Source: Bigelowiella natans CCMP2755
Lineage: Eukaryota > Cercozoa > Chlorarachniophyceae
Direction of reading: 5' to 3'
DNA: 30,000 nt
Assembly (NCBI GenBank): GCA_000320545.1
Contig: ADNK01002741.1
Location: 1 to 30,000, forward strand
The number at the start of each line of letters is the position of its first letter. The first letter of the stretch is position 1. Positions 11,363 to 23,504 of the stretch are shown here, one piece after another. A model generated the notes under the pieces. That model was not told where the DNA came from, ran no database searches, and saw nothing but the letters and a program-made list of their open reading frames with translations. The position numbers and the translations under genes were made by a program.

Positions 11363-11745
11363 ATGGCGGGCCTCAGGCCACGTGCCCTCATCGGCGTGCC
11401 ACTGACGCTGTGGACGTTCTTCGTTTCCTTCGATGGGGTAGTTGTAGGCAGTGACTTGGTACAGAGCAATCAGCTACCTATCACAGGTATTATTATTTAG
11501 AAGAGGGGAGAGGAGACAGCACCGTTTATTGTATATCAACGGAGGCACACAGCATTCGCTTTGATTCGGAGAAAATAATACCATTATTAGATACACGGCA
11601 TTGAATATATCTCTTTGAGCAACAATTCCCAATTCTTTGTAGAAATACCTGTGGTTGACATGGGATCTAAATTGGATCGGGCAGCATCTGTTCGGGAAGG
11701 TCATTTCGCTCAATTCCCTGCTGTATGTTGCAGAGCTTCTCAATG

Positions 11746-11791
<46 letters not shown>

Positions 11792-12901
11792 ACATGTGTA
11801 CACATATGTAGTACACATATTATCTTCCGTCCCAATGCACTATGCCCACGGTGGCTAGACTAGCATGGTTCGAAAAAACAATGAATCCAAGGCTAGTTTT
11901 TCGCAGAACAAATGATTGTTTGAAAATTGACAGCGTGTTTACACACCGGATTCTTCTACATCAAGAACCACGGCGTCAACAACGAGACGGTAGTGACATA
12001 TGGCCCATTCCCACGCAGGCGGGATCATTGGATGAAACTGCGAATTCCTTGTACGAAAACGGTTAGGTCGAAAAGGCATTCGCGCAGGTGCACGCCCTCT
12101 TCGCCCTTCCTTTGGAAGAAAAACTTAAAATGCTGCAGAATGAGCATAATCGAGGCTATACCAGAGAGAAGGTATTCTCGTCCTATTTATTCGAAGGGGA
12201 AAAGTATAAATGTTGTTTTACAGAAAGGACACTTTTAGTGTCGTAGGGCAAAGCTTATCGTTATTTTTCTTGAGAGAGGCGCTCGGCATATCGTTTTCAT
12301 TTAGTTTCATTCAGATTTGTTCGTCGCGCACTATCGTCGCGCACTACTGACCCTCCTTCACCATCTCTAGGAAGAGCTTTTGGACCCCGGCACCCAAAGA
12401 GAAGGCGACTTCAAGGAGGGGTTCTATATTGGAGTTGAGGTAGTGTGTCTCACTGAAATCAGCAATTGAATGCACAACATCGCGCAGACCTCATTATTAA
12501 AAAAACTGCAATGAACATCATCCCACAGAACGAACCTGTGGCGGTTTCCCTCCGCTGCATGCATTGCCTTGCCTTTTGAGAACGCATACGAGCTTGCGCA
12601 ATGTAACGTATTGTCTTTGACTGCAATCGTTTCTAAGGCCGAAGTCGACAGTGAATTGGCAAAGGCTTTTCCTCTCTTCGGCCCCAACCAGTATCGTCTC
12701 TGATGCCAAACACAAAAGATGATATCTTGACCCTAATAACGCTTTATAATCCGGAATTTATAGCCACAACTTCATGTTATTGTTGTGCGTCATCGACGTG
12801 TTTCTAAGGTGGCCAGATGAGCCCAGGGTATTGCCTGGTTTTCGGGAGGAAATGACGGTGAGTGAAGATGACGTGATACGAATACATTAGCGGCATCATC
12901 A

Positions 12902-12942
<41 letters not shown>

Positions 12943-12970
12943 ATTTGTAGAGAGAGAGAGACAGAGAGAG

Positions 12971-13014
<44 letters not shown>

Positions 13015-13772
13015 AGATTTATAAATTAATGTGTGCTTTTTCGTAACTATAATATTAGGAGTACTTCGACTCGTTAGTGTCTCTTGGGCGGCGTGTAAGT
13101 GAAATGCTGGCGGAATCGCTTCTTCTGCCCTCGTAATAATACCAGCCAGTAGAAGCAGCCGTCTTAACCATGAGCATTGCACCGTCCAATGGGAGGGCTC
13201 ATAATGAGCATGTCCTCGTAACTATTCAACCTGTTTCGTTGCGAGGTTGATGGCGGTAACAACGATAAGCTGATATTTGTCTCTCTATTACTCCGTTCCC
13301 CCCCCCCCCCCCCGCCTCTCCCCTCTATCGACAAACAGCGACTACTTTCTGCAGCATCTAACCCGTCCTCTCGCCATCTTGAGGCTGCTGAGGTGCGCAG
13401 ATTCGAGGATGATGTATCATCTGTGCGTTTGGAACAAGTGTTGTTAGGAGCCGCCGCCTTCCATTACCATTCTGCGAGATCATACGTCTTGACTACTATA
13501 TCTATCCACGATTGTGCTATTAAGGTACATGCCGGAGGTTTCAGACGTGGAAAACGGGAAGTTCGGCGCGGGGGCGCACAGCGATTATGGTCTGATCACC
13601 ATTCTAGCAACGGTACTTGTCGTAAGCCGTAGCTTTAGCCAGTCTCCCCTTCAACGCACCGATGATGTGGAGTCATGTGGAAATCGGTCTCTTTGTGTGT
13701 GTGTGCGTGCGTGCGCATTTGCCGCCTCTTCGTAGGACGGGACACCCGGCTTGCAGGTCGAAGTCGCGCCGG

Positions 13773-13809
<37 letters not shown>

Positions 13810-14843
13810 CAAACATTAATGTATTATTTCGGGCGTAGTGAGACTTCCTGTTCTGGCCGCCGTGAGTAGCATCGATTTAGCTCCTTTGCTTTACTAAAAT
13901 ACAGACACTTGGATCGATGTTCCGCACATAGAAAACACGTTCGTGGTACGATGCGATTCATGCCCAAACAAAAATGACAGTTGAAGAAACGTTTCGGACG
14001 GCCCTTGCTGCACGCGCCAATATCTATTACCTTCGCCTTCATAGTCGAAAAAACAATTTATTGTGATCGGCCAAGATCTCGATGTGTAATATTCTTCAAG
14101 GTAAATCTCGGCGATATGCTGGCAAGATGGACGAATGGAAACTACAGGTGTTTGCAGCAGCAGCAGCAACAACAACAACAACAATAACAGTAGTGTATCT
14201 CTTGATTTGCGTTGCTACAAGGAAGTCATCGTGCGTGTGTGCATATGATGGCCGTTCTGTGCAGGTCAACAAGGCATCGGGTTGTCCTCAAAAAGGTACC
14301 CTACTCACCCTAAATATGATGGGTTTTTGCTCCTGCGACACGACAAAAATAAGGAATCATACGGCTGTTTCGTGCATCGTTTGACATTTGGTAGTTTTGA
14401 CTATCATGCTGCACATTGTGAGGAAGCATATTGTTTTTGTTGCAATCACGGCATGATAGGCTGAGCTCCGCCACTCGATGCCGTTTTTCTTCGAGCCCAA
14501 CCACGACACGCTTGTCGAGTGCATTCCGTCCATATGCGGCAGCGGTGGTAGCTACGATCATCAAAGCGACCAAACCACCAGCCACACTCACAATGATGAA
14601 AACGCTCCGAACGACGAGAATGTCTGCGAAATGACCGGGGAGGAGGATCTTAATAATGGGAAAGCAGCAGGGGGACGGGTAGCGTCGGCCGATAGCAGCT
14701 ACCCGCACAGGAGATCCAAGCTGCTGGTCTTCCCAGGAAATCCTGATAATCGGCCACAGAAGCCAAAATTCCCCCCAACGCTAAGCGGGAGGTATCTGAT
14801 GGACAAATACCACCAAACTCATGAGGACTTTGCGAGTTCTTAA
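11363..14843 (+). CDS. 2-oxoglutarate/Fe(II)-dependent dioxygenase, isopenicillin-N-synthase-like
   Basis: Fifteen exons: 11363-11486, 11643-11699, 11934-11989, 12067-12171, 12371-12439, 12638-12690, 12809-12857, 13059-13132, 13339-13392, 13525-13612, 13736-13772, 13905-13945, 14101-14147, 14265-14295 and 14466-14843; 1263 nt, 420 residues, every phase consistent. The N-terminal DIOX_N part has IPVVDMG, TGFFYIKNHGV and PLEEKLKM, then GDFKEGFYIG and FGPNQWPDEPRVLPGF. The catalytic jelly roll has the iron facial triad His232-x-Asp234 (GAHSDYGLITIL) and His289 (STRHRVV), and the 2OG-binding Arg297-x-Ser299 (LRHSMPFFF). The first ~30 residues are hydrophobic and could be a signal peptide. These enzymes hydroxylate or desaturate small molecules; the substrate cannot be told. 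The last exon carries a hydrophilic insert that may be an optional intron (14548-14736). Confidence 0.93.
11748..11787. repeat. (TA)n microsatellite in dioxygenase intron 2
   Basis: About 40 bp of TA inside the intron 11700-11933. Confidence 0.95.
12905..13009. repeat. (GT)n and (GA)n arrays in dioxygenase intron 7
   Basis: GT run at about 12905-12938 followed by an interrupted GA run at about 12951-13009, inside the intron 12858-13058. Reverse-strand open frames across it (Ser-Leu and Thr-His runs) are repeat artefacts. Confidence 0.95.
13776..13807. repeat. (TA)n microsatellite in dioxygenase intron 11
   Basis: The run begins only a few bases after the donor at 13773. Confidence 0.95.
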
Positions 14844-16852
14844 TTAATCTTTGCATCGATCGTCATCACTATCACCCATGATGATTTTTTGGTGCACGAG
14901 CACTTAGTCGCAATTTGCGCGCGCTCATCGCTGTCGGACCTTTCTCGACGCGTGCACAGAGTGCACCAGTGTGTCAGTAGCTAGTTGCTGATGATTGCCA
15001 ACATGTGCGCATGGCTGTAATAAGTGCGTTGTCCATGATCAACAATCTGCAAGGACACTAGCTCATGTACGTACCATGCCGAATGCTGTCGCATATGCTG
15101 TGGTGCCCGTACTTTATGCCTTCAAGTACCACGATTTGTACCACAAGGGCCCTTTACATGCCAAAGCATCCTCGGTGCGCGCCTAGACACACACATGGCG
15201 GCAGATATCACTAGATCACACATGTCTAGGTTTTAATTTCTTTGCTACGTACGCGTATAGGGACTTAAAGTCCATATATACGCTTCACGCAATGTACGGC
15301 TGACGAACCTGCATGTGCACACCGTCAATGTTACCACTAGAGCATGCATGCAGGTAGGTGAATGGCAGCAGGACGCAAATTATAGACACGTAATATCATA
15401 TATATACTATATATGCAAAGTGCGCCATTGTTTGTGGAACATGGTGCTATACATCGCGTAGTCATTTCGTAGTGAATTATACATGCTGTTTTTTGTGAGG
15501 TAATAATTGGGTGACGGTGTCATTGTGCTGCCACACGGTGCGCGGTGCGCACACTTCTAGACTTGCGCTGCCATGCTAGCATGCAAGACTGTTGCTACGT
15601 TACTACATGCAATGGACAACCTAATGGGAAACATTACACACACGCACGTATGTGTGCGCACACTGTATCACTATATGTCTGTATAATTATCAGCCTTGAG
15701 CATATAAGTGTATGCAATGCTACATGTGAGCGACTGCAATAAAACAAAGCGATGCGATGTGCACGACGCAAATGAAGTGCGGACAGCATATGACATGTGT
15801 ATAAGTGTTTCCTTCACATTCCGGGATCGCGTTGTAATCACAGCAAGCCTTGTTTCAAAACTGCGCACCGGCACAGTAGCACACTGGTTGAAGTTAGCAT
15901 ATTCGCACATGTAATTGTAATGAAATTGCATGCAATCTAGCAATGCGCATTGTTCGGCGCGGCGCGCAATGCTAGAATGCTTTATTAACACATCCAATTT
16001 ATTATTTTGGGTTGCATAATTTTTTGGGGGAACTTCTGAGACCAAAACCAAGCCAAGAAAATTCGCAGGCGCTGGCTCAACGAGCGCGAAATCGAATCAC
16101 CCTGTAGACTAAATGCGTCTGGTGCTCCTGAAGCCCAAACGCCTTCGGAGTACCATATTGTTGTGCACACCTGGATCTATTTGGACGTCCATTTAAGCTG
16201 CAAAAATGCAGTTTTTGTGGAAACTAGATTCATATGATTCTTATGCTGCCCCATTAGCTTCGAGCTCCAAAATGGGTTGTTGTGACCACCGTCATAGTTG
16301 ATGCAAAGCAATCACTTGTGGTCGACATCCAATGGAAGTAGATCATCGATTGTAAAGAACAATTGAAGCTACAACTGCCGCAACGCCTCCTAAACGACAA
16401 ACAAACGGCTGCTCATTTTCGGCAAGAAAGCAGTATGCATGAAAATGAATTGCTGAATTATCACGTCATGGATATCGTCATTCACACATTCTGGCAGTGC
16501 TAGTGTACAACGTTAATATCTGACAACAACCTGCAAATACTGGTGATGGTGGGCGCCCTGCCATGGCCGCATTTGCGACACACGTCAATACGATAGAACT
16601 CGGTTTTGCATATGAATACCTACAGCACACCATAATCAGATATCTGATTTGTAGGATAACTGCTGATCCAAGTTAGGAAAAATGATGCGGGAATCTTCTG
16701 AATGAAGCTATAATGGTATGACGTTCTTCTACTCGACCACAATGCAAGGAAAAAAAAATAATTACAGGATGTTGTCTGTGTATTTTAGCGTGAGAGGAAT
16801 TAGCACTCCATTCAGAGCCTTTAGTGCTACTATCTGTGAGAGAAAAGAGTAG

Positions 16853-16889
<37 letters not shown>

Positions 16890-16982
16890 ACACACACACA
16901 CACACACATAAGCACACACATAAACACACACACACGCACACACACGAATACACACAGGTACGCACACACAAACACATTCCCA

Positions 16983-17023
<41 letters not shown>

Positions 17024-17040
17024 ACACACTTCGTGCTTAC
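14844..17040. other. Convergent intergenic region (dioxygenase 3' side and transporter 3' side)
   Basis: No recognisable coding exon was found from 14844 to about 16800. Short open frames lack domains and have many stops nearby. The stretch 14980-15980 is rich in GCATGC/TGTGCGCAC words. The last exon or exons of the minus-strand transporter probably lie somewhere at 16100-17030 but I could not identify them. The right part is filled by TA and CA arrays. Confidence 0.5.
16857..17027. repeat. (TA)n plus long interrupted (CA)n array
   Basis: TA run at about 16857-16886, then about 140 bp of CA-rich repeat with scattered substitutions (to about 17027). It lies directly downstream of the transporter exon ending at 17041. 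Minus-strand frames rich in Cys and Val and plus-strand frames rich in Thr and His across it are repeat artefacts. Confidence 0.95.
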
Positions 17041-17773
17041 CAGCCACACCCACGGTGTTAGAGAGGTGACAGACGATATCATCGAAGCTACTGGTGGCAA
17101 CCCACCCCCTTGGAAAACGTAAAAACCGCAAATTCAGTGGATTTTCTACTAAGATTTATGCAACGATATCTACAAATCGCACTGACGATTTTCAAGGGAC
17201 GAAGACAGATACATTATCTTGCAGCATGGATGTGTCAATCATCGTGGCTACACTACTGCTGGCTGTGCCCACCACTTTCAACTGATAGCGCTACTACAGC
17301 AATTATGACGAACTCTAGTATTGATATACCTATTACAAAAGCTTTGCCAATCATGGTCAGCAGAACCCAGAAGAAAATCCACCTATTCAAAACCAGTAGA
17401 AGCCCAACTGATATAGGAACTTATCGGAGTGATTTCCCTCTCCAACTACTCGCGAAACACGCTGGTTTTGCTGACTGCACTCTCGATATTATCGAACAAT
17501 GTTGTTGGGCTGATACCATGTGATTTGCAGGTTCTGCCTCCACATGTCAGCTTTCGGCAGCTTCAGGATCTTCTCATAGTACACGTTTGGCAGCGCGGAC
17601 AGAAGACTAATTAGCACCAAAACGTAGCAAACTAAAGCCGGCAACAATGGAATGAAATCTCAGATTCGCTGTTAGGCTCATAAGCTGTAGATTGCCGCAT
17701 TTGACCTCGACACTATCACGAAGAATCCACCCAGCAACGCATTGCCACCCGCAGCGGCAACACTCGTCATTTC

Positions 17774-17811
<38 letters not shown>

Positions 17812-19439
17812 CGACAGACACAAATACACACGTAAATCCACCCTTGAGTTAGGTTCCTTACTTACTCATATATAGCTCTCTGGCCTCCATCTCTCCCTCC
17901 TCCTCCTCCTCCTCCTCCTCCCCTCTCTCCTTTCGTGTTTGTTATTGATCCTTTACAACACCTGCGACTGCACCACGATCATCCCAACAATCAACAAGCC
18001 CAAGGCGCTGAGGTGCATTTATCACGGTGGCGGTTACGATAACGATTATGTCAGACGGGGTAGCTTCGTCTCCCCGACGCTATAAGTACTCAATATCCCT
18101 CGGGGGATGTGCGTAAGCGTGTATGGACGCACATGTGAGAGGGGAAACTATTACATGCACAAAGTAGCATTCTACACCTCCATTGCGTTGCAGAAAGGCG
18201 GCGCCCAAGAATTGTGACCATAAATATCGCAGTGAACACCGTCTTGGTTTGACTCAAAGCCTAAAAACGAAAAACCACGCAGCATGCATGAACGAGAGGT
18301 ATTTGATGATAACCTCACGCCGCTCCGCCGGCTTGCTATCTAGACATGTAACCTCAGCGGGCATTTTGAACGGTGTTTTCTAGCACTAATATAAACTTAG
18401 AAAGTGCAAACGATGCTCGGAAAACACGGTAGGAGAGAGGAAGCAATATCGACGCATTAGCGATGATGACACCTGATAAGCTACGGCAGAAAGATTCGAC
18501 AGCGCGTTGAAATATAGCAGGTTTTGAATGCCATACAGCAATGAAATCCACATCAACGCCGTCGCGGGGTCCTTCAGCGATCCTCTTCAAGCAAGGAGGA
18601 GAAGACACGTTCAGACAACATGAAAAGTCAAACGTAATTATTGAATCAATTTGCATTGGATCGGTGAAAATGATTCATCCAAAGTTCCTTTATGCTTTAT
18701 CCCATTATTGTGTTTCAATCCGATAGCAGGGGGGGAGGAGGGGAGATTCGAAGAAACGGATGGCAGGATTGATGAAATACATGTTGTTAGTTGTAGATAG
18801 GACTATCATTAATAAGCCGGTAGTAGCAAGATTTATAGCAGGGGACGGAGCTTTGTACTAGAGAAAAATGCCGTGGAGGTACACCAAAGAGAGTGTACTA
18901 ATGCCTACTTTCAAACTTCAGACATTACCTATTTGAGAAGACAGATTTTATGTCCTTCCCAGCTCCCTTGAAGGAGGGAACCACCCTATCTGCCCCTCCC
19001 CCGAACGCGCTTATAGAAAACACTAATAGCGGCAGCTTCATCACCTAAGGCGGGGAAAAAGAGGAAGTTGGGGGAAGAGAGGCAAATTTAAACAGAAAGC
19101 CATCCGAGGTTTTTCATGTTGTCTATCATTACTCTATTTGAAGACTTGCGAATAGGAATGTAACATCCTATCGCATAGTGACCATCGCTATCTTATCTGA
19201 TATGATTATAGCTCACCACCAGCTATCAGTACCCGCCTCTCAGTACCTCTGCCAGCAAAGACACAGCTCCCTCGGAATATCTGATAAAAGGTCAACGCCG
19301 CCAAAGTAGCAAAGTGCAAATGGCAGACTGTTATCGAAAGATAGTTGCAATAATGTTGTTTGATGTAAAGTACTTGTTGAGTTTATGAGCAACAGCAACA
19401 ATAAACGTGGATGCTTGTACGACTCCTCGTTATTACCAA

Positions 19440-19474
<35 letters not shown>

Positions 19475-20141
19475 GTACTTAATAATTACTACTTAATACT
19501 GCCACTACGTTCAATTACGGTTGTCCTTGCTTCCTTGTAATATCAGTGATTTGATCAACCAGAGTCTTGTGTAGGACAAGTGCGAATAATATAACCCATT
19601 TCCGCCACTTGGGCGCGGGCCGCGCCTCCAAGGTAGCAATATCTCCAGATGCTGCTGTCGATCCTGGTGTCGTCATTAAACGACGGCGTGGTGCCGGCCG
19701 GTTGCTGAATGAGACACGGCGGATCGTTGAATGACTACTCAGATGACTAGCAACAGCTTGTGCAGCAGACTGGTGGTGTCGATTTGTAGAATGCTGGCCG
19801 AGGGTATCATCCATGTTTGTTTTAAATGCTCCTGCGATGAAGGACTGCGACGGCATATGGCGCCCATGGTTCTGCCTCAACGTCAAAAATGAAGGCGAAG
19901 AAGATTTAAGTGCCCGTAAGGTAGCGATGCCTTTGAGAGGCGAGGGGTGTGGTGAGTAGAAGAACGACGAGGGCGACGAGGCTGTGAGCTGAGCATTGCT
20001 ACTGCCTGCCGTTAGCCCTATGAAAAGTAAAATTGAAGAAGTAGCTGGCACATTTCTGCCACTAAGACAGCCCTTACCACTACCCTCCACTTTGCCAACC
20101 ATTATCAGGTCGGTGAGCAAATAACTTGTGAGGTAATTCAC
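17041..20141 (-). CDS. Nucleotide-sugar transporter, SLC35A-like, with long N-terminal extension (3' end unresolved)
   Basis: Phase-consistent exons: 20141-19519, 19280-19247, 19044-18929, 18584-18473, 18260-18178, 18007-17962, 17773-17706, 17606-17517 and probably 17382-17330. A further exon ends at 17041 (VASMISSVTSLTPWVWL); the joins between 17330 and 17041 and the terminal exon are not solved. Family motifs: AVSLLAEVMKLPLLV, YGIQNLLYFNALSNLSAVAYQ (one residue more than most copies), ALSQTKTVFTAIFM, LGRRLSATQW, LLIVGMIVVQSQ and VYYEKILK followed by MWRQNLQ. These match the ten-helix SLC35A carriers that exchange nucleotide sugars for nucleoside monophosphate, normally in the Golgi. The sugar cannot be predicted. 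About 175 residues precede the first membrane helix (about 181-194), with a hydrophobic stretch SSILLFIGLTAGSSNAQ near residue 35. The start is uncertain (ATG at 20141 or 20102). Confidence 0.85.
17775..17807. repeat. (CA)n run forming the 3' end of a transporter intron
   Basis: On the transcribed strand this is a (TG)n run ending directly in the acceptor AG at 17774, so it occupies the place of the polypyrimidine tract of the intron 17961-17774. A (CCT)n run at about 17897-17920 is in the same intron. Confidence 0.9.
19441..19473. repeat. (CTA)n trinucleotide repeat in transporter intron 1
   Basis: Eleven ACT/CTA units lie in the intron 19518-19281, about 45 bases after the donor. Confidence 0.95.
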
Positions 20142-20870
20142 AGGAAAACAAGGGGGGGGGCCACTGTGCAGGTCAGAGTTTGTTGTGGATATGAACTGGG
20201 ATTCCCGAGTATTTTGTCACCGCGACAAAGTCAAAACGGCCCCATCCGCAGCCATGTCAAACCAATCAAATACATACCTACGACAACGTAAAATCCATCC
20301 GGTTTCGACCTCTCGGCAGCCCTCTGACGATTAAATTTTCCAGAATTTGACCAAAGCCTTTCTTGTGCCATCTCATTGGGGCATCGCAGATCGAGACATG
20401 ACAATGTTGGGTTCTAAGTTTACGAATACCGCCGTTCGAAAATTGAGCATGGTGCATCCTTGCTTTTTTTTTCCACATTTCTCCGACCCCCCTTCGGGAA
20501 ATGACGGACCGTTGGGGTTTAGATCCTGCGACAGAGAGCCTTCAGATTCTCGGGAAAACATCATCGGCAGAAGAATGCGCCCGGATGCCAAAAAATCCCT
20601 GAAAATGTTTTGTGTGACAAGGAAAAGATGATGACGCAGAGTTTAATTTGCTTATTGGGTATCTTATCATAACATTTCTCATCTGGAAGCTTGTGCCGTT
20701 GATCGGTGGCACGTTAACAAGAGCCTGCTTCAAGCCCTGGTGTGCAATCCCCCCCTGCCGCATCCCGGCTATAAGTTCGCATTTTATCATGTGTGCACGT
20801 CTAGTTTTTAGCTTCTTACGATTGTGTGCTCTTTTATTTAGGCAATTGGCCAATTCATTAAGCAAAGTAA
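20142..20870. promoter_or_regulatory. Shared divergent upstream region of the transporter and sarcosine dehydrogenase genes
   Basis: The start codons diverge over 729 bp. A minus-strand open frame of 148 codons (20988-20542) overlaps the SARDH first exon and has no recognisable domain, so I do not call it a gene. No core promoter element could be assigned with confidence. Confidence 0.5.
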
Positions 20871-23472
20871 ATGCTACACGGCGCAACCTTGTTTGCAAGT
20901 CGGCACTCTCGTCGCCACCGCTCGCTTTTGAGTAATGCCTGCAAGTTAGCAGATACAGCAGTCCGCCATCGCGCCCTGCTTTCATCAACTTCGATTTCGG
21001 AGGCTACTTCCCCCAACAGCAACCAGAATGGGAACCTGTCATCATCCAAGAACAAGCCTGAGCCCGCACTTCCTTCGGAAGCCGACGTTGTCATTGTCGG
21101 CGGGGGTGCAATAGGAGGTTGTTAGCTTCGTTGAACTGTATATACTAACGCGCCATTTTACGAGTAATGTGGCAGAATTACAGAACACCTCTTTCGCCCC
21201 CCCCCCCCCCCCCCTCTCTCTCCCCCTCGCGTGGCTGATTGCTGCTAAGACGAACTCACTTGACATTCCGATGAGAACACAATATCCATTTTGCTATCGA
21301 AAATGTCATCACATTGCTGTAATCCAACTGATTGTCCTTTTTCTGCAGCGTCCTTAGCATACCACCTGGAGTTAGAGGGACTCAAAGCTGTGCTGCTAGA
21401 GCGGTAAGCTGCGAGACTGCTGGCGATGATACACTACTGATGCTGGTGTTGATGGCGATGATGACGATTGAGGCGGTGATGGTGATGATCAGTCGTGAAA
21501 GTGAATATCATAAATTATTCTGTTCGTAATAGACATGAGATGACTGCGGGAACTACGTGGCACAGGTAGTACTTTTCCCACATAGGCAGTCGAGCCCTAC
21601 CACGATTGTGCGTGTTGGCGTCGATACATCTCCTGCACATGTCTTCGTTGAGTTACAATTGGGAATAAATTGTAGCCATTCACAATGTTTCTAACCTTTG
21701 TCTCGCCGTCGAAGTCGTCATAATCGTCGTCGCCATCATCATTATCATCATCATCAGCAGCAGCACGAACTTACATCACCTCAATCACATGAAATCAGCG
21801 CCGGGATGCTGTGGCGATTGCGGCCAAACGACACCGATATTCAGCTTCACGCATACACCCGCTGGCTTTTAAAAGATAAATTTGAGAAGGATTTGGGCGG
21901 AGATTCAAATGCGTTCACCTCCAACGGCGGCCTATTCATCGCCACAAACCCAGAGAGGATGCAAGAGTAATCTGCCTGCGAGAGAGAAATAACAATCAAC
22001 GCTAATGTGTCACGATCCCCGCACGGCTATTCAACCATTCAAACGACATTATATTGTATTATTTTCGTCTGTGTGTTGATTGCCTTGTCACTAAAGCTGC
22101 ATTGTAGTGCTGACTTCAAATTTGCAGCACACTTTGTAGCCTCAAACAAAATGGTGAGCCACACCATTAGCGTCAAAGCTATCGCGACCATCATTACCAT
22201 CACTATCAGCATCACTGCTTTCATCAAAACTACCAACTAATTTATGGCATCCTCGCAGATATAAACGGCTCAAAGAGATCGGTAATTACTTTGGAATTGA
22301 GTCTGAAGTACTAAGCCCCGAAGAGGCCGTCAAGATTCACCCTCTGCTAAATCCTGAGGCATTCATCGGAGCCATGCACTCCCCCGGCGATGGTAACCAA
22401 GATGTCTAATCACAGAAAGACCTCACCGAACTCAATTTGGGAAGGGGGGGGGGGGGGAGCACATCATTCCCAAATATACTTCTGCCCTGTGCTAAGCAGC
22501 AAGTTTCATGCTGAGTCGAAGTTCCCCCCCCCTCTTAACTTCACAGGCACTATCGACCCAACGACTGTGACGAATGCGTATGTGAAGGCGTGGCAGCAGC
22601 AGCTAGCGTCTCCAAAGGCTCTAAAGACGACAAGGCTATTCGAGGGAGTCGGGGTGAAATCAATTATTACCGAGCCCTCTTCTTCACACTCAGCATCTGC
22701 ATCGAAGCGGCCAAAAGTTGTCGGAGTTTTGACCGAGCAAGGCCAGGAGATACGGGCCCCGGTGGTGGTGAACGCCTGTGGGGCTTGGGCAAATGAGCTT
22801 CATGCAACGGCGCTGGGAGACACCCTGCCTTTGTGCTCCATGCAGCATGCAATGATCGTGACAGAAACGGTATTCACAACCAAACACAGCTAGTTTCTAC
22901 TTTGTCGGGCTGCTGCTGCTTGTCTCTTCTTCACCGTCCTCATCGAGCGTCGTCATCGTCATGTATTTCTTTGGATTTCTCTGATATTTCTTCCTTCCTT
23001 CCGCTCTCCGTCGCCCCAGATTCCGGGTGTCTCACCGTCGCTGCCAAATGTAAGAGATCACGACAGATCGATATACATCAAGACGCAAGGAAACGCGCTC
23101 GCCCTCGGAGGCTATGAGCCAAATCCGAATTTTTGGCAAAATCCGGCAAGGGACTTCGCCTTCGGGTTGCTGAAAAATACATATTGCGCCGTTTCTTGTT
23201 CATAGCACTGCTAGAACTGCTTGAAACATATGCCTAGCCAATCCCACGACATTGCTCTTGGAGAGCAGACGTTGCCATTGACAATGTAGACATGAAGCGA
23301 TTCTAGATTCGTAAAGTGTATTCGTCGTCGTTTCGCCAGGTTGTTTGATATGGATTGGGAAGCTTTCGATCATAACCTCACGGGGCACATGGAGCTCTGT
23401 CCTGTAGTGGAGACTACCGGCATACAAAGTCGGGGCATGATTATAGAGACGAGGAAAAAGAAGAAGAAGAAC

Positions 23473-23504
<32 letters not shown>

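Noticed and set aside
14150-14184. Glutamine-rich reading frame on (CAG/CAA)n
   Set aside because: The repeat lies in the intron 14148-14264 between two phase-matched dioxygenase exons.
16830-17131. Cys/Val-rich and Thr/His-rich reading frames
   Set aside because: They are translations of (CA)n and (TA)n repeats. Only the short segment around 17041-17095 looks like a real exon.
20542-20988. Minus-strand open frame of 148 codons upstream of SARDH
   Set aside because: It overlaps SARDH exon 1 antisense, shows no domain, and lies in the divergent promoter region.
21740-21798. In-frame extension of SARDH exon 4 upstream to [12 protein letters not shown]
   Set aside because: It resembles the expected motif but does not fit the phase of exon 2. 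A separate 33-bp exon (21533-21565) supplies [10 protein letters not shown] exactly and joins in phase at 21799.
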